Below, one piece after another: positions 18,674 through 27,962 of a stretch of 64,000 nt of DNA (the first letter of the stretch is position 1; each line of letters begins with the position of its first letter). The notes under the pieces were generated by a model. The model made no database searches, was not told the origin of the DNA, and was given only the letters and a program-made list of their open reading frames with translations. The position numbers and the translations under genes are program-made. This DNA is from Mucilaginibacter jinjuensis (GTDB taxonomy: Bacteria; Bacteroidota; Bacteroidia; Sphingobacteriales; Sphingobacteriaceae), in NCBI RefSeq assembly GCF_028596025.1, contig NZ_CP117167.1:2542001-2606000 (forward strand), given 5' to 3'.

Positions 18674-19489
18674 CTACTTTTTCCTAAAAGAAATAATAAA
18701 ATAATCCCCCCAATATTTAAACGGGAAACTACTCTTAAAGCGCTGCTCTAATGAAGCAAGCACGCGGAAACTACCCGGATGCTTCTCCGCAAAACCCTCG
18801 ATATATGATGGCGGTACAAAAGTGCAAAGCCCTTCTAACCCAACCAGGTCATAATCTTTTTTCAAGCGTTTAGTTAGGTACGATGGGTTATAATACCAGC
18901 AGGTAAAATACTGACCTTCTATGTGCGCTGTGCGGCCTTTACCGGCAAACCACCGGCGGGTTGCTGTTTTAAATTTGCCTTTAAAGATCAATAGTGATTC
19001 CCAAAGGCAGAATTTAGGAATGATAACCATCGTGGCCACACCACCAGCTTTTAGTAAGCTATCAAATGAGGCGATTACTTTATCCAGTTCATCAGTACAG
19101 TTTAATCCCCCAAAATTGGAGAAGATAGCATCATAAGGTCCGCGACGTTTTAACTCATCGAGTTGGGTAAAAGAACAAAGCTCGGTGCTGATCTGTAACT
19201 TATTAATAAACGGGCTGGCTTTCTCAATCAGCTTTTGCTGCATACCCTCAGCAATGTCTGTGGCATGTACCGGGTGGCCTTGCTGCGCAAAGTAAATGGC
19301 ATCTTCACCGGTTCCACTGTTTAATTCCAGGATATTGCTATTGGGTTTAAGCTGATTTAAGAAATGCCCGCGTACCCGTTTGCGCTTATAATGCACAATG
19401 GTATTATCAGCATAAATTTCATCAAATATGGCCGACTGTTTAGAAAAAGCAGCACCGGCCTGTAGCTCATGTGGTATGGTATTGCTCAT
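18674..19489 (-). CDS. Class I SAM-dependent methyltransferase
   Basis: Soluble methyltransferase of 271 aa. The SAM-binding motif I is ILELNSGTGEDAIYFA near residue 53, with HATDIAEGM as the acidic motif II and FSNFGGLNC as motif III. The C-terminal part would bind the substrate and gives no specific family. Its start overlaps the stop of the preceding B12 radical SAM gene by ATGA, so both are translated together. It probably methylates an intermediate of the surrounding pathway. Substrate unknown. Confidence 0.88.
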   Translation of the reverse strand: MSNTIPHELQAGAAFSKQSAIFDEIYADNTIVHYKRKRVRGHFLNQLKPNSNILELNSGTGEDAIYFAQQGHPVHATDIAEGMQQKLIEKASPFINKLQISTELCSFTQLDELKRRGPYDAIFSNFGGLNCTDELDKVIASFDSLLKAGGVATMVIIPKFCLWESLLIFKGKFKTATRRWFAGKGRTAHIEGQYFTCWYYNPSYLTKRLKKDYDLVGLEGLCTFVPPSYIEGFAEKHPGSFRVLASLEQRFKSSFPFKYWGDYFIISFRKK

Positions 19490-20949
19490 GCTGTTTCTGC
19501 ACGGTTAAGTTTGGCTTGCTCTATCCAGGTGGCCGGTGTATAGTAGATGATAGAAAGCGCTTTCTTCAGCGTATTTAAATTTGCCTGCAAAGGTGCTCTA
19601 ATCAGTTCCAGCATACCTGCACGCGCTAAATGGCGGTGATAGTTGCGGTGAACGTATTTATGCAATTGCTTATAAAACGCTGGCGGGTAGGTATTCTGGA
19701 ACATCAGCGCCATCTCGTTAGAGTCTGTCCAATTGGTTTTCTCTTTCAATTCTTCCTTAACGCGGTTGAAAAAAACTGTGCCGGGTAGCGGATAAGATAC
19801 CGAAATGCCAATTTCATAAGGCAATAAAGTATTTATCATCTGTACCGTTTCACTGATCTCTTCCTTGGTTTCTGTTGGATAACCGAATTGGATGAAGAAG
19901 GAAGGGTGGATATTATGTTTCTTCAGAAGTTTGGTAGCAACATGGATCTGCTCAATGGTTGTGCCTTTATCCATCGCATCCAGTATGCGTTGCGAACCAC
20001 TTTCGGCACCTATCCATGCATTTTCGCAACCGGCAAGGGCGAGAGAAGCTACTTCTGCATCATCGAGTAATAAATCAGCACGTGATTGGATCTTGAATTT
20101 GAAATTGAGTCCGCTATGTTGCACCAGTTCTGCAAATTCCTGTACCCATCCCGGTTTCAACCCAAAAATATCATCACAAAACCAGATATGATCAAATTGG
20201 AAAAGCTTATGCATCATGGTCAATTCCTCCACCACATGCTTAGGCGAACGGGAGTTATAACGATTGCCATAAATAGGCTTGGCGCACCAGTTGCATTTAA
20301 AAGGGCAGCCACGCGTGGTGCTCATATTCATCGAGAAATAACCTTTGCTTTTCAACCAGGCACTTCGGTAAGGAGCCATGTCTATCAAATCCCAGGCGGC
20401 AAATGGAAGTCGGTCTAAATCCTTAATTACCTTACGCGGTGCCGACTTAACAGCTACGCCATTTTGCAGGTAACTGATGCCAGATATTTCACCAATTTCG
20501 AAGGTATCGCCCGATGTCAATGTACCGATCAATTCAGGTAGGGTATCATCAGCCTCGCCGATGAGTACGTAATCAGCACCCTCACTCAGATATTCTTTAT
20601 AACGGTCTGTTGAGTCAGAACTTGAAACAATTACCGTGCAACCCTGCGCTTTGGCCATTTTACACATCTCGAAAGCGGCCTCGCGCATATTGGTGAGGCA
20701 CATTTTGGTGAGGTAGTTAAAGCCATCATCATAAATCACAAAGAAGTTTGGCTTAGCGGCCAACTGCGCTGTAATATCATCTGGACCATGTGCAAACATG
20801 GTGTCGAAAAATGCTACCTCGTAATCCTGATTGCGCAAGATGGAGGCTGCATACAATGTTGCCAGGGGCGCGTAGGGCTGGCTGATCTGCCATTGTTTTT
20901 TATCAAACCGCAGAAAATAGGAGTGGGTTAATAATACACTGACTGGCAT
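19486..20949 (-). CDS. B12-binding-domain radical SAM protein
   Basis: Radical SAM enzyme of 487 aa. Residues 1-145 form a cobalamin-binding-like Rossmann domain (QPYAPLATLYAASIL, LIGEADDTLPEL). The radical SAM core has the cluster motif C215-x3-C219-x2-C222 in RGCPFKCNWCAKP. A partner motif, GAESGSQRILDAMDKG, lies near residue 320. Proteins of this architecture do radical methylations or ring rearrangements of unactivated carbons. It lies 3 bp after the SPASM-type radical SAM gene and is coupled to the methyltransferase downstream. The exact reaction is unknown. Confidence 0.92.
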   Translation of the reverse strand: MPVSVLLTHSYFLRFDKKQWQISQPYAPLATLYAASILRNQDYEVAFFDTMFAHGPDDITAQLAAKPNFFVIYDDGFNYLTKMCLTNMREAAFEMCKMAKAQGCTVIVSSSDSTDRYKEYLSEGADYVLIGEADDTLPELIGTLTSGDTFEIGEISGISYLQNGVAVKSAPRKVIKDLDRLPFAAWDLIDMAPYRSAWLKSKGYFSMNMSTTRGCPFKCNWCAKPIYGNRYNSRSPKHVVEELTMMHKLFQFDHIWFCDDIFGLKPGWVQEFAELVQHSGLNFKFKIQSRADLLLDDAEVASLALAGCENAWIGAESGSQRILDAMDKGTTIEQIHVATKLLKKHNIHPSFFIQFGYPTETKEEISETVQMINTLLPYEIGISVSYPLPGTVFFNRVKEELKEKTNWTDSNEMALMFQNTYPPAFYKQLHKYVHRNYHRHLARAGMLELIRAPLQANLNTLKKALSIIYYTPATWIEQAKLNRAETA

Positions 20950-20952
20950 AAC

Positions 20953-21996
20953 TTAATTTAAACGGGTGGTTGGCGGCAAATTCAGCGAGCACACGCAACG
21001 TGCGCAGGTATCGTTTTGACCGGTTTTTAACATTTTACGGAAAGCGATAGCCTCCGGTGTATTCAGGATCTCATTCAGGCTTTTATCCCTGATATTGCCC
21101 ATTGATTCGTGGAAAAAACAAGGTTTTACGCTGCCATCGGCCTCAATAACAGTGGATACCCAGGGGGCATTACACTTTTTAAAGGGGAAAGGGTTGAGGC
21201 CGTAGAAGGCAGCGTAATAGCGATAAATATTATAAAGCTTCTCATCAGATTCGGCAACCAGTCCCGGATGGCGGCGGCTGATGATCACTACTTTGTTTAC
21301 CATTTTAATGAGCTCCTGCAGTTCGTTTTCCTGTATCAAAACCTCATTTTGGCGTGGTGTTTCCCAGGCCATTTGGCGGTTGAAGGCATGGCTGCTTACA
21401 TCGGCAGGTAAAAAGCTGATCTGCTGGATCCCCATGCTGCGGGCGGTCTGAATAATGTCTGGCCATTTCTGGTAGTTCATGCGATGAATTACCGTGCGTG
21501 CTGTAATCTTAAAATCAGGTTTAAGGAACCGTATAAAATCCAATCCTTCTTTCATCTTGCGGAAAGCATGCGGGATGTTACGGATCTGATCATGCAGTTG
21601 CTCGTCGCCATCGAGGGATACGATCAGCTCATCTACATACTTAATAATATCATAAGCATGTTTGCGTACAGATAAACCGGTAGTCAGCAACACCACGCTT
21701 ATTTTATGTGGTTTCAGCAGTTCGCAAAGCTTAAAGAAATTAGGGTTAAGCAAAGCCTCGCCACCCGACATTAATACCTGCTGTGTGCCCAGTTTTTTGA
21801 AGGTGATTAACAGGTCTTTGATATCAGCCTCAGTCAGCTGCTTCAGGTTCTTGTTATCTTTCCAGATGTCGCACATTACACAGCGGCAGTTGCAGGCGCT
21901 GTGCGGCATTAGTATGGCAATAGGCAGGGCATGGATCCGGTCGGTTTCGAGCGTCCGGGTACGTTGCAGGGTATGATAGAGATCTCTGATTTGCAT
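20953..21996 (-). CDS. Radical SAM protein with SPASM-type C terminus
   Basis: Radical SAM enzyme of 347 aa. The first cluster site is C35-x3-C39-x2-C42 (CNCRCVMC). The C terminus has extra cysteines in a SPASM-like pattern (KCNAPW, KPCFFHE, DTCARCVCSL) for auxiliary Fe-S clusters. GEALLNPNF near residue 80 is the usual GGE-type motif. SPASM enzymes modify peptides, sugars (for instance dehydrogenations) or act as maturases. No peptide precursor gene is seen close by, so a small molecule or a sugar substrate seems more likely. It is flanked on both sides by B12 radical SAM genes on the same strand. Confidence 0.92.
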   Translation of the reverse strand: MQIRDLYHTLQRTRTLETDRIHALPIAILMPHSACNCRCVMCDIWKDNKNLKQLTEADIKDLLITFKKLGTQQVLMSGGEALLNPNFFKLCELLKPHKISVVLLTTGLSVRKHAYDIIKYVDELIVSLDGDEQLHDQIRNIPHAFRKMKEGLDFIRFLKPDFKITARTVIHRMNYQKWPDIIQTARSMGIQQISFLPADVSSHAFNRQMAWETPRQNEVLIQENELQELIKMVNKVVIISRRHPGLVAESDEKLYNIYRYYAAFYGLNPFPFKKCNAPWVSTVIEADGSVKPCFFHESMGNIRDKSLNEILNTPEAIAFRKMLKTGQNDTCARCVCSLNLPPTTRLN

Positions 21997-22008
21997 GATG
22001 GGTCTTTT

Positions 22009-23508
22009 TTAAAATCCCTGAATTTCGGGCTGGCGATAGCGCCAAACTTTCTGTAGTAATTTAATCTCGTAGGGGTATTTGTACAAACTGGTATGGTAGC
22101 GCAGGTTGGCCAGCACTTTGATAGCTTTGCGTTTAACCACATTCAGTTTTATATCGGTTACGGTGGGGTAGCAGCCGTTTAGCACGGTTTCGAAGTTGCG
22201 GATCTTGTCCACCATTTCTGGTTTCAGCCAGGGCGTTAAAGGGTTCTTACGCAGGTCGAAGTTTTCCCAGGCCGGGCTGATCCAGTCTTCCAATACCTGG
22301 GGAAATTTAAAGCCGGCTTCAACCACCTGTTTGTATAATTCAGAGCCTTCGGTGGCTACCGGGCTGTAGGTATAAATTACAATCTCGGTTTTAGGATTGA
22401 TGGCTTTTACCTTTTTAATAAAGTCGATATCAAAATCAATCTGCTTCATTACTTCTTCAGGAGTAGGAGCAGGGGTTCCCAGTACGAAAGAATATTCGGG
22501 GATGATGTCGAATTTCTTCAACCGTTCAGCAAAGCGCAATATCTGCGCACCGCTTTGTGTGCCGCCTTTATCCATTTGCTCCAGGATGGCATCGTTACCA
22601 CTTTCGGCACCGAAGAAGATGATCTTACAGCCCGATTTACGGATCAGCGCCAATGATTCGTCCTTAAACTTATCCATCGTATCAATACGCGCCATTCCCC
22701 ACCAGGTCATGTTATCGTTCATTACCAGTTTGGCAAAATCAACGGCACGTTTTTCGGAAACGAAGAAATTATTATCATGAAACTCGATAGCATCGGCTCC
22801 CCATTTATCTTTGATGTACTTTACATCTTTATAAATATTGGCGGCTGATTTTCCTTTCCAGCGGGCCTCATAAATAGGCACTACCGAGCAAAACGAGCAG
22901 GTGAATGGGCAACCTATGCTCGAGTGGTAAGCCATTGTATGGTTACCCAGATATGTTTTACCGAGAAATTTAGTAAGCGGGTAAAATTTATCCAGTTTAT
23001 CGTAAGGCAATGGGGGCAATGTGTCCTGATCTAACAGATCGGCTTTGGCTGTTTTGTAAATCTTGCCATCGATTTTATAGATCAGGTTTTTAATCAGTTC
23101 ATACGGACGGAAGTTTTCCAAAGCATCAACCAGTTGAAGAAAGGCGTGATCGCCGGGGCCGTTGATGATGAAATCAACATAGCCGGAGTTCAATGAGACC
23201 TGATCATATATCGAAGGGAAATATCCGCCCCAAACCATGGTGGTATTAGGGTAATGCTCTTTAATGTGTTTCGAAATGGGGATAGCCTGCCTTAACTGCG
23301 GGCCAGGCATTACGGTAAAACCAAGGTAGCGGAACTCGCCGGTATCGAGGTAGTCGGTAATTTTTTTCAGGGCATCATGTTCGCAGTTACCATCAACAAT
23401 TACCCAATCGTATTTGCCCTCTACAGATGCGGCAATATTGAGGATAGAGTTGGGTATGCGGTATTTGTTATTAGCGCTCCGGGGGTTAAAAAGCAGTATT
23501 TTATTCAT
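22009..23508 (-). CDS. B12-binding-domain radical SAM protein
   Basis: Second cobalamin-type radical SAM enzyme, 499 aa, and the first gene of the minus-strand set. Residues 1-140 form the B12-like domain (FTVMPGPQLRQAIPISK, VWGGYFPS). The cluster motif is C200-x3-C204-x2-C207 (GCPFTCSFC). GAESGNDAILEQMDKGG repeats the motif seen in the other B12 enzyme, so the two may be distant paralogues. It is divergent from a methyltransferase across a repeat-containing gap. Reaction unknown. A methyl transfer to carbon or phosphorus is possible for the class. Confidence 0.92.
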   Translation of the reverse strand: MNKILLFNPRSANNKYRIPNSILNIAASVEGKYDWVIVDGNCEHDALKKITDYLDTGEFRYLGFTVMPGPQLRQAIPISKHIKEHYPNTTMVWGGYFPSIYDQVSLNSGYVDFIINGPGDHAFLQLVDALENFRPYELIKNLIYKIDGKIYKTAKADLLDQDTLPPLPYDKLDKFYPLTKFLGKTYLGNHTMAYHSSIGCPFTCSFCSVVPIYEARWKGKSAANIYKDVKYIKDKWGADAIEFHDNNFFVSEKRAVDFAKLVMNDNMTWWGMARIDTMDKFKDESLALIRKSGCKIIFFGAESGNDAILEQMDKGGTQSGAQILRFAERLKKFDIIPEYSFVLGTPAPTPEEVMKQIDFDIDFIKKVKAINPKTEIVIYTYSPVATEGSELYKQVVEAGFKFPQVLEDWISPAWENFDLRKNPLTPWLKPEMVDKIRNFETVLNGCYPTVTDIKLNVVKRKAIKVLANLRYHTSLYKYPYEIKLLQKVWRYRQPEIQGF

Positions 23509-23640
23509 GTTTCTCGTGCTTCTGATATAAAGGTTACGCGGCCTGTTTGGTATAGGTTGCCTTAAGGGTATATTAAATTATGATGGCAACCATTGCAAGT
23601 TTGGGAGCGTAATGTTAATGGAAGTAAGCGGACGTAGGCT

Positions 23641-23770
23641 ATGCATTACGTTTTTACCCCTTATGAAAGCCATTGCTGTAGCAGTTGCGTTGCTTTCCCC
23701 TAATTTAGGGGAACACTACTGTCGGTGCGATTTGTAGCTGCGTTCAAAAGGGGTAAAAGGAATATGCATT
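23641..23770. repeat. Palindromic repeat B, copy 1
   Basis: Outer arms ATGCATTACGTTTTTACCCC and GGGGTAAAAGGAATATGCAT enclose a perfect inner palindrome TTCCCCTAATTTAGGGGAA (23695-23713) followed by CACTACTGTC. Copy 2 is near 37.5 kb. Confidence 0.85.
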
Positions 23771-23802
23771 ACCGACTTTTCATATTCAACAATTTTACAC
23801 TC

Positions 23803-24573
23803 ATGATTGCTCAATTAAAAGGTTATATCAACCACTTTTTATTTTCGAAAAGAATCCCCGACACGCCATCGGAAGCCGCTTATGATCTTTGGGCTGCCGA
23901 GTACGATAACCAGCCCGATAACCTGATGCTGGCATTGGACGAGCAGATCTTCGCCATATTACTGGATACGATCGATATTAAAAATAAAACGGTGGCCGAT
24001 ATGGGCTGCGGTACCGGCCGGCAATGGCCTAAAATATTATCGAAGCAGCCCGCATCGCTAACAGGATACGATGTATCGGGTGGGATGCTGGATGCTTTGA
24101 AACGGAAGTATCCGCAAGCCCATACCGTGAAGCTGGAAGGTGATCTGGTGCCTCAGCTTGAAGCAAATGAGATCGATGTAATTGTATCTACCTTAACCGT
24201 GGCGCATATTGATAATATTGATGATGTGGTTGAGGCCTGGGTGAAAGCCTTGAAACCTAATGCCTCTGTTATTATAACTGATTTCCATCCCGAAGCTTTG
24301 GCGATGGGCGGTAAACGGACCTTCAGCGTGCAAAACAAAAAGGTATCTATCCGTAATAACGTGCACCCGGTTAATATGTTGATTATGAAACTGGCGACCT
24401 ATGGTTTTGAAGTTACTGCTTTGGAAGAGCGCCTGGTTGACGAAACAGTAAAGCATTATTACGAAAAGAAAAACGCCCTGAGCGTTTACGAAAAGTTTAA
24501 AGGCCGCCCCATAATTTACGGCATGTGTTTAACCCGCACCGATGATAGCACTCAACAATTTACACTTAATTAA
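23803..24573 (+). CDS. Class I SAM-dependent methyltransferase
   Basis: Methyltransferase of 256 aa with motif I VADMGCGTGRQWPKIL, motif II GYDVSGGML and motif III IVSTLTVAHI. The open frame extends further upstream, but that part runs through the right arm of a palindromic repeat. I therefore take the ATG giving MIAQLKGYINHF as the start. Its end overlaps the following amidohydrolase by 32 bp, so the two are probably expressed together. It likely works in the same pathway as the radical SAM enzymes across the divergent gap. Substrate unknown. Confidence 0.87.
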   Translation: MIAQLKGYINHFLFSKRIPDTPSEAAYDLWAAEYDNQPDNLMLALDEQIFAILLDTIDIKNKTVADMGCGTGRQWPKILSKQPASLTGYDVSGGMLDALKRKYPQAHTVKLEGDLVPQLEANEIDVIVSTLTVAHIDNIDDVVEAWVKALKPNASVIITDFHPEALAMGGKRTFSVQNKKVSIRNNVHPVNMLIMKLATYGFEVTALEERLVDETVKHYYEKKNALSVYEKFKGRPIIYGMCLTRTDDSTQQFTLN

Positions 24574-25693
24574 CGGGCACGACCCGGTTAATATAGGGGT
24601 AGAGGGCAAGCTGATTACCTCTGTAAATTTTGATGGAGTTGAAGCAGATGAATTGACGCTAAATTTTAGCGATGCCATGGCTTTGCCCGGACTCATCAAC
24701 TCGCATGATCACCTTGATTTCAACTTATTCCCGCAATTGGGTGATCTTTTTTACCGGAACTATACCGAGTGGGGAAAGCATATCCATCAACATTACAAAC
24801 AACAAATTCAGCAGGTGTTAAAAGTGCCGGTTGAACTGCGTGCGGCATGGGGTGTGTATAAGAATTTACTAGGCGGCGTAACCACCGTTGTAGATCATAG
24901 CGATGGCCCGAAATATAAGGATGAACTGATTAACGTTGTACAGGCTTACCATTGCCTGCATTCGGTACAGTTTGAGAAGCATTGGAGGCGGAAACTCAAT
25001 AATCCATTAAAGCTTAAACATCCTTACGTGATCCATACGGGCGAAGGTGTAGATGAATTAGCCCACCAGGAAATAGATGAACTATTAAAAGGCAATTATT
25101 TTAAGAAAAAGCTCATAGGGATACATGGAGTAGCCATGAAAGCAGAACAAGCCGAAAGGTTCGAAGCACTGGTGTGGTGCCCGCAATCCAATTACTTTTT
25201 GTTGAATCAAACAGCTGATATTAAAAACCTGAAACAACATACGCCCATCTTATTCGGCACAGATTCGACCCTTACCAGCGAGTGGAATATCTGGGGACAT
25301 TTGCGCCTGGCGGCTCAAACCAAACATCTTTCGGCAGCAGAATTGTGGATGAGTGTTACCACATCACCAGCCAAAACCTGGAGGCTGAATACCGGCGAAC
25401 TGGCCCCCGGTAAGGATGCAGATATTGTGATTGCTAAGGACCCGGATCAGGGTTATCGTAATCTTTATAGTTTAAACCCAGAAGATTTGTTACTGGTAAT
25501 GTATCGCGGCAGGATCAATTTGTTTGATGAGGAGATCTATCAACAATTGGAAGATCTGGATTTTCCCTTACAGCAATTTGACCGGGTGAAAATTGGCAAT
25601 GCCTATAAGTATATTGCCGGAGGTGTTACCCGCTTAATGGAGCACATCAAAACTTATTATCCCAAGGTTACATTTCCCATTTTACCCGCTTAG
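24542..25693 (+). CDS. Amidohydrolase-superfamily protein
   Basis: Metal-dependent hydrolase of 383 aa. The N-terminal metal pair is H55-D-H57 in INSHDHLDF. Further ligands are visible as the His in IHTGEGVDE, the His in IGIHGVAM and the Asp in LFGTDSTLTSEW. The CPQSNYFLL segment resembles deaminases and chlorohydrolases of the AtzA/SAH-deaminase type. The C-terminal GELAPGKDADIVIA is the usual small beta-sandwich. It would hydrolyse a C-N or similar bond in a cyclic or aminated substrate. Position inside the radical SAM block suggests a tailoring role, not a housekeeping one. Confidence 0.87.
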   Translation: MIALNNLHLINGHDPVNIGVEGKLITSVNFDGVEADELTLNFSDAMALPGLINSHDHLDFNLFPQLGDLFYRNYTEWGKHIHQHYKQQIQQVLKVPVELRAAWGVYKNLLGGVTTVVDHSDGPKYKDELINVVQAYHCLHSVQFEKHWRRKLNNPLKLKHPYVIHTGEGVDELAHQEIDELLKGNYFKKKLIGIHGVAMKAEQAERFEALVWCPQSNYFLLNQTADIKNLKQHTPILFGTDSTLTSEWNIWGHLRLAAQTKHLSAAELWMSVTTSPAKTWRLNTGELAPGKDADIVIAKDPDQGYRNLYSLNPEDLLLVMYRGRINLFDEEIYQQLEDLDFPLQQFDRVKIGNAYKYIAGGVTRLMEHIKTYYPKVTFPILPA

Positions 25694-25701
25694 TTTTTAC
25701 T

Positions 25702-26811
25702 GTGATGATTAAACTGGTAGATGTTACTTATTATACTCACCTCGAATATCATAAGCCCGAGCAGGTATTAGAAAAGCACCACCTGGTTACAAGGTATGCA
25801 GAGTTTCTGCGTGATAAAATGCAGGTTCAGTTTGTTAAGCACGCCGGTTTCGAGGGTTTTAGCCTGCATAATGGTTTGCTTTATAATTTCTTTAAGGGCA
25901 TTAATAAGTTTAGGTATTTACCTTTTAAGGCCAATCGTTTCATCAGTAAACAACAGCCCGATGTAGTGCTGGTGCAAGGCTTGGTATTTCCCTTACAGGT
26001 TATTTTACTGCGGATGCAATGTAAGCGCAACTGCAAAATTATAGTACAGCACCATGGCGAACTGCCGTTTAAGGGAATGAAATTAGTATTTCAAAAACTG
26101 GCTTCGAAATGCGTTGATGCTTACCTGTTTACCTCGGCAGGTAATGCGGATGAGTGGAAACAAAAAGGCGTGATCGCCAACAAACAACCCATATTTGAAG
26201 TACTGGAAGCCTCTACCAACTTTTTCGCGCTAGATAAAACAGAGAGCCGTAAAAAGCTCAAATTCCATACTGAAGGCAACGTGTTTTTGTGGGTGGGACG
26301 ATTGAATGAAAATAAAAGTCCGCTTACTATTATAAAGGCCTTTGCGCAGTATTTAAATTTCAAACCATCATCGCGCCTCTACATGATCTACCATACTACC
26401 GAGCAACTGGACAAGATCAAAGCACTAATATATGCTGATGAAAAGCTCGAATCTGCCGTTTATCTGCTTGGCCGTATACCGCATGATAAGCTCCCGCTTT
26501 GGTTCAGCGCGGCAGATTATTACCTGTCGGGAAGTTTTAAAGAGGGTAGCGGCTATGCGCTGCTCGAAGCCATGGCCTGTGGGTGTGTTCCGGTAATAAG
26601 CGATATTCCTCCTTTTAGAAAGATTATCGAAAATGGCAAATATGGTTACTTGTACAAAGCAGGTGATGAACGGGCGCTTTCCAAAACGCTATGCGGTTTG
26701 GAAACTTCACCCATTAGTCCGGATGATGTGATTGGGCATTTTAACCAGAATTTATCTTTTAATCGGATTGCTGAGGATGTTTATAGGGCTTGTAAGTTAT
26801 TGGTTCATTGA
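25702..26811 (+). CDS. Family 4 glycosyltransferase
   Basis: GT-B fold transferase of 369 aa. The donor side shows FLWVGRLNENKSPLTII and GSFKEGSGYALLEAMACGCVPV. The start is given as GTG directly before an ATG; either may be used. It follows the amidohydrolase by 8 bp and faces another GT4 on the opposite strand. It would add a sugar to the product of this block or to a surface glycan. The last codons overlap the tandem GTTCATTG-type repeat between the two convergent genes. Confidence 0.92.
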   Translation: MMIKLVDVTYYTHLEYHKPEQVLEKHHLVTRYAEFLRDKMQVQFVKHAGFEGFSLHNGLLYNFFKGINKFRYLPFKANRFISKQQPDVVLVQGLVFPLQVILLRMQCKRNCKIIVQHHGELPFKGMKLVFQKLASKCVDAYLFTSAGNADEWKQKGVIANKQPIFEVLEASTNFFALDKTESRKKLKFHTEGNVFLWVGRLNENKSPLTIIKAFAQYLNFKPSSRLYMIYHTTEQLDKIKALIYADEKLESAVYLLGRIPHDKLPLWFSAADYYLSGSFKEGSGYALLEAMACGCVPVISDIPPFRKIIENGKYGYLYKAGDERALSKTLCGLETSPISPDDVIGHFNQNLSFNRIAEDVYRACKLLVH

Positions 26812-26914
26812 GTTGTTCACTGGTTCATTGGTTCAATTATTCATTGGTCAGGGTGTATATCATTGGGCTGGATGCAATTACTAATGAACTAATGAGCAAG
26901 TGAACCAATGAACT
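26801..26914. repeat. Inverted array of GTTCATTG-like octamers between convergent genes
   Basis: The left half has tandem GGTTCATTG/GTTCACTG units. The right half has the inverted units TGAACCAATGAAC and GAACTAATGAGC. The whole can fold as a long hairpin and reaches into both flanking stop codons. Confidence 0.8.
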
Positions 26915-27962
26915 ACCGATATAGTCCCATCATTTGCGCCGCTATCTGCGCCGAACTGTATAACAGTACCGGGTGATGCTCTATATTTTTACGTTTCAAT
27001 AATTCAATAACCCGTTTTTGCAGTTCGTTCATATCATTAACCACATGGTGGTGTTTAATCTCACCATTCATGGGCCTGCAAAATGATACAACGTGGGTGC
27101 CTGCATACAAAGCCTCAGCTATTACCGCGCCGAAACCTTCGTATTCTGATGGATGGAGAAATATACGGGAACGCTGCATTAGTTTAATTACTTCGTTATG
27201 CGGGATCTCCCCAAGCAGACTGATATTGTTTTCGAGCTTGTATTGCCAGATGAGCTGTTTCAGCTTTTCTTCCTCAGGACCTTTGCCGCAAATAGCCACT
27301 CGCAGTTTGGGGAAGTAGAGTCTGGCTAAACGCACGGTTTCTATCAGTAAATGATATTGTTTAAGCGGAATAAGCGAGCCAGCGCCAAGTATATCAATAT
27401 CCCTTTCTGTTGATGTGTTATCAAACAAACTCACATCGATACCTACCGGGATGGTGTGCTGCGGACGGATACCATAGCTGTTTGCAAAGTTATTAGCCAC
27501 AAAATCGGAAAGAGCAATAAGGTTGCTACCATCGGGTTTGCTGCGTTTAAAAAAACGGTTTCCCGCTTTAGCATCCTGGCCCAATAACCAGATGTGGTGT
27601 TTAAGCTGATGCCGTTTGGCAAATCGCTGCCCAACCAATGCACATTCACCCAACCAAAAGCTGAGGATGCCTAAAAGCTGATATTGTTTATTCAGCTCGC
27701 CCATTTTCTTCCAAACCTTTACCCAGGTATTGAGGCGAAAGCCCTTGCCCCAGTCTTTACCGTTAAAGCTGATTACCTCGCAACCAAACCAGTTGTAATT
27801 ATCGGCCCGAAAAGGGTAGTGGAAGGTTAGGATAATTAAATGCGTATCGGGATAGGCCTGTTTTAATGCTCTCACAAATATTTGCTGTGGCGGCAGGCAG
27901 GTGGTATCAGCCTCGCTGGACGGGAAACCGGGCGTTAATATCACCAATGCTTCAGGCTTCAT
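26913..27962 (-). CDS. Family 4 glycosyltransferase
   Basis: GT-B transferase of 349 aa. The acceptor-side N terminus is LVILTPGFPSSEADTTCLPP. The donor domain has GAGSLIPLKQYHLLIE, VAICGKGPEE and SEYEGFGAVIAEALYAGTHVV. It overlaps the ABC exporter gene upstream by 11 bp, so the two are one unit. That pairing points to an exported glycosylated product. Sugar and acceptor are unknown. Confidence 0.92.
   Translation of the reverse strand: MKPEALVILTPGFPSSEADTTCLPPQQIFVRALKQAYPDTHLIILTFHYPFRADNYNWFGCEVISFNGKDWGKGFRLNTWVKVWKKMGELNKQYQLLGILSFWLGECALVGQRFAKRHQLKHHIWLLGQDAKAGNRFFKRSKPDGSNLIALSDFVANNFANSYGIRPQHTIPVGIDVSLFDNTSTERDIDILGAGSLIPLKQYHLLIETVRLARLYFPKLRVAICGKGPEEEKLKQLIWQYKLENNISLLGEIPHNEVIKLMQRSRIFLHPSEYEGFGAVIAEALYAGTHVVSFCRPMNGEIKHHHVVNDMNELQKRVIELLKRKNIEHHPVLLYSSAQIAAQMMGLYR

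Noticed and set aside
22009..23508. RiPP maturation cluster around the radical SAM enzymes
   Set aside because: A SPASM-type enzyme would allow it, but I saw no short precursor gene, RRE-like protein or peptidase next to it. Kept only as an open alternative.
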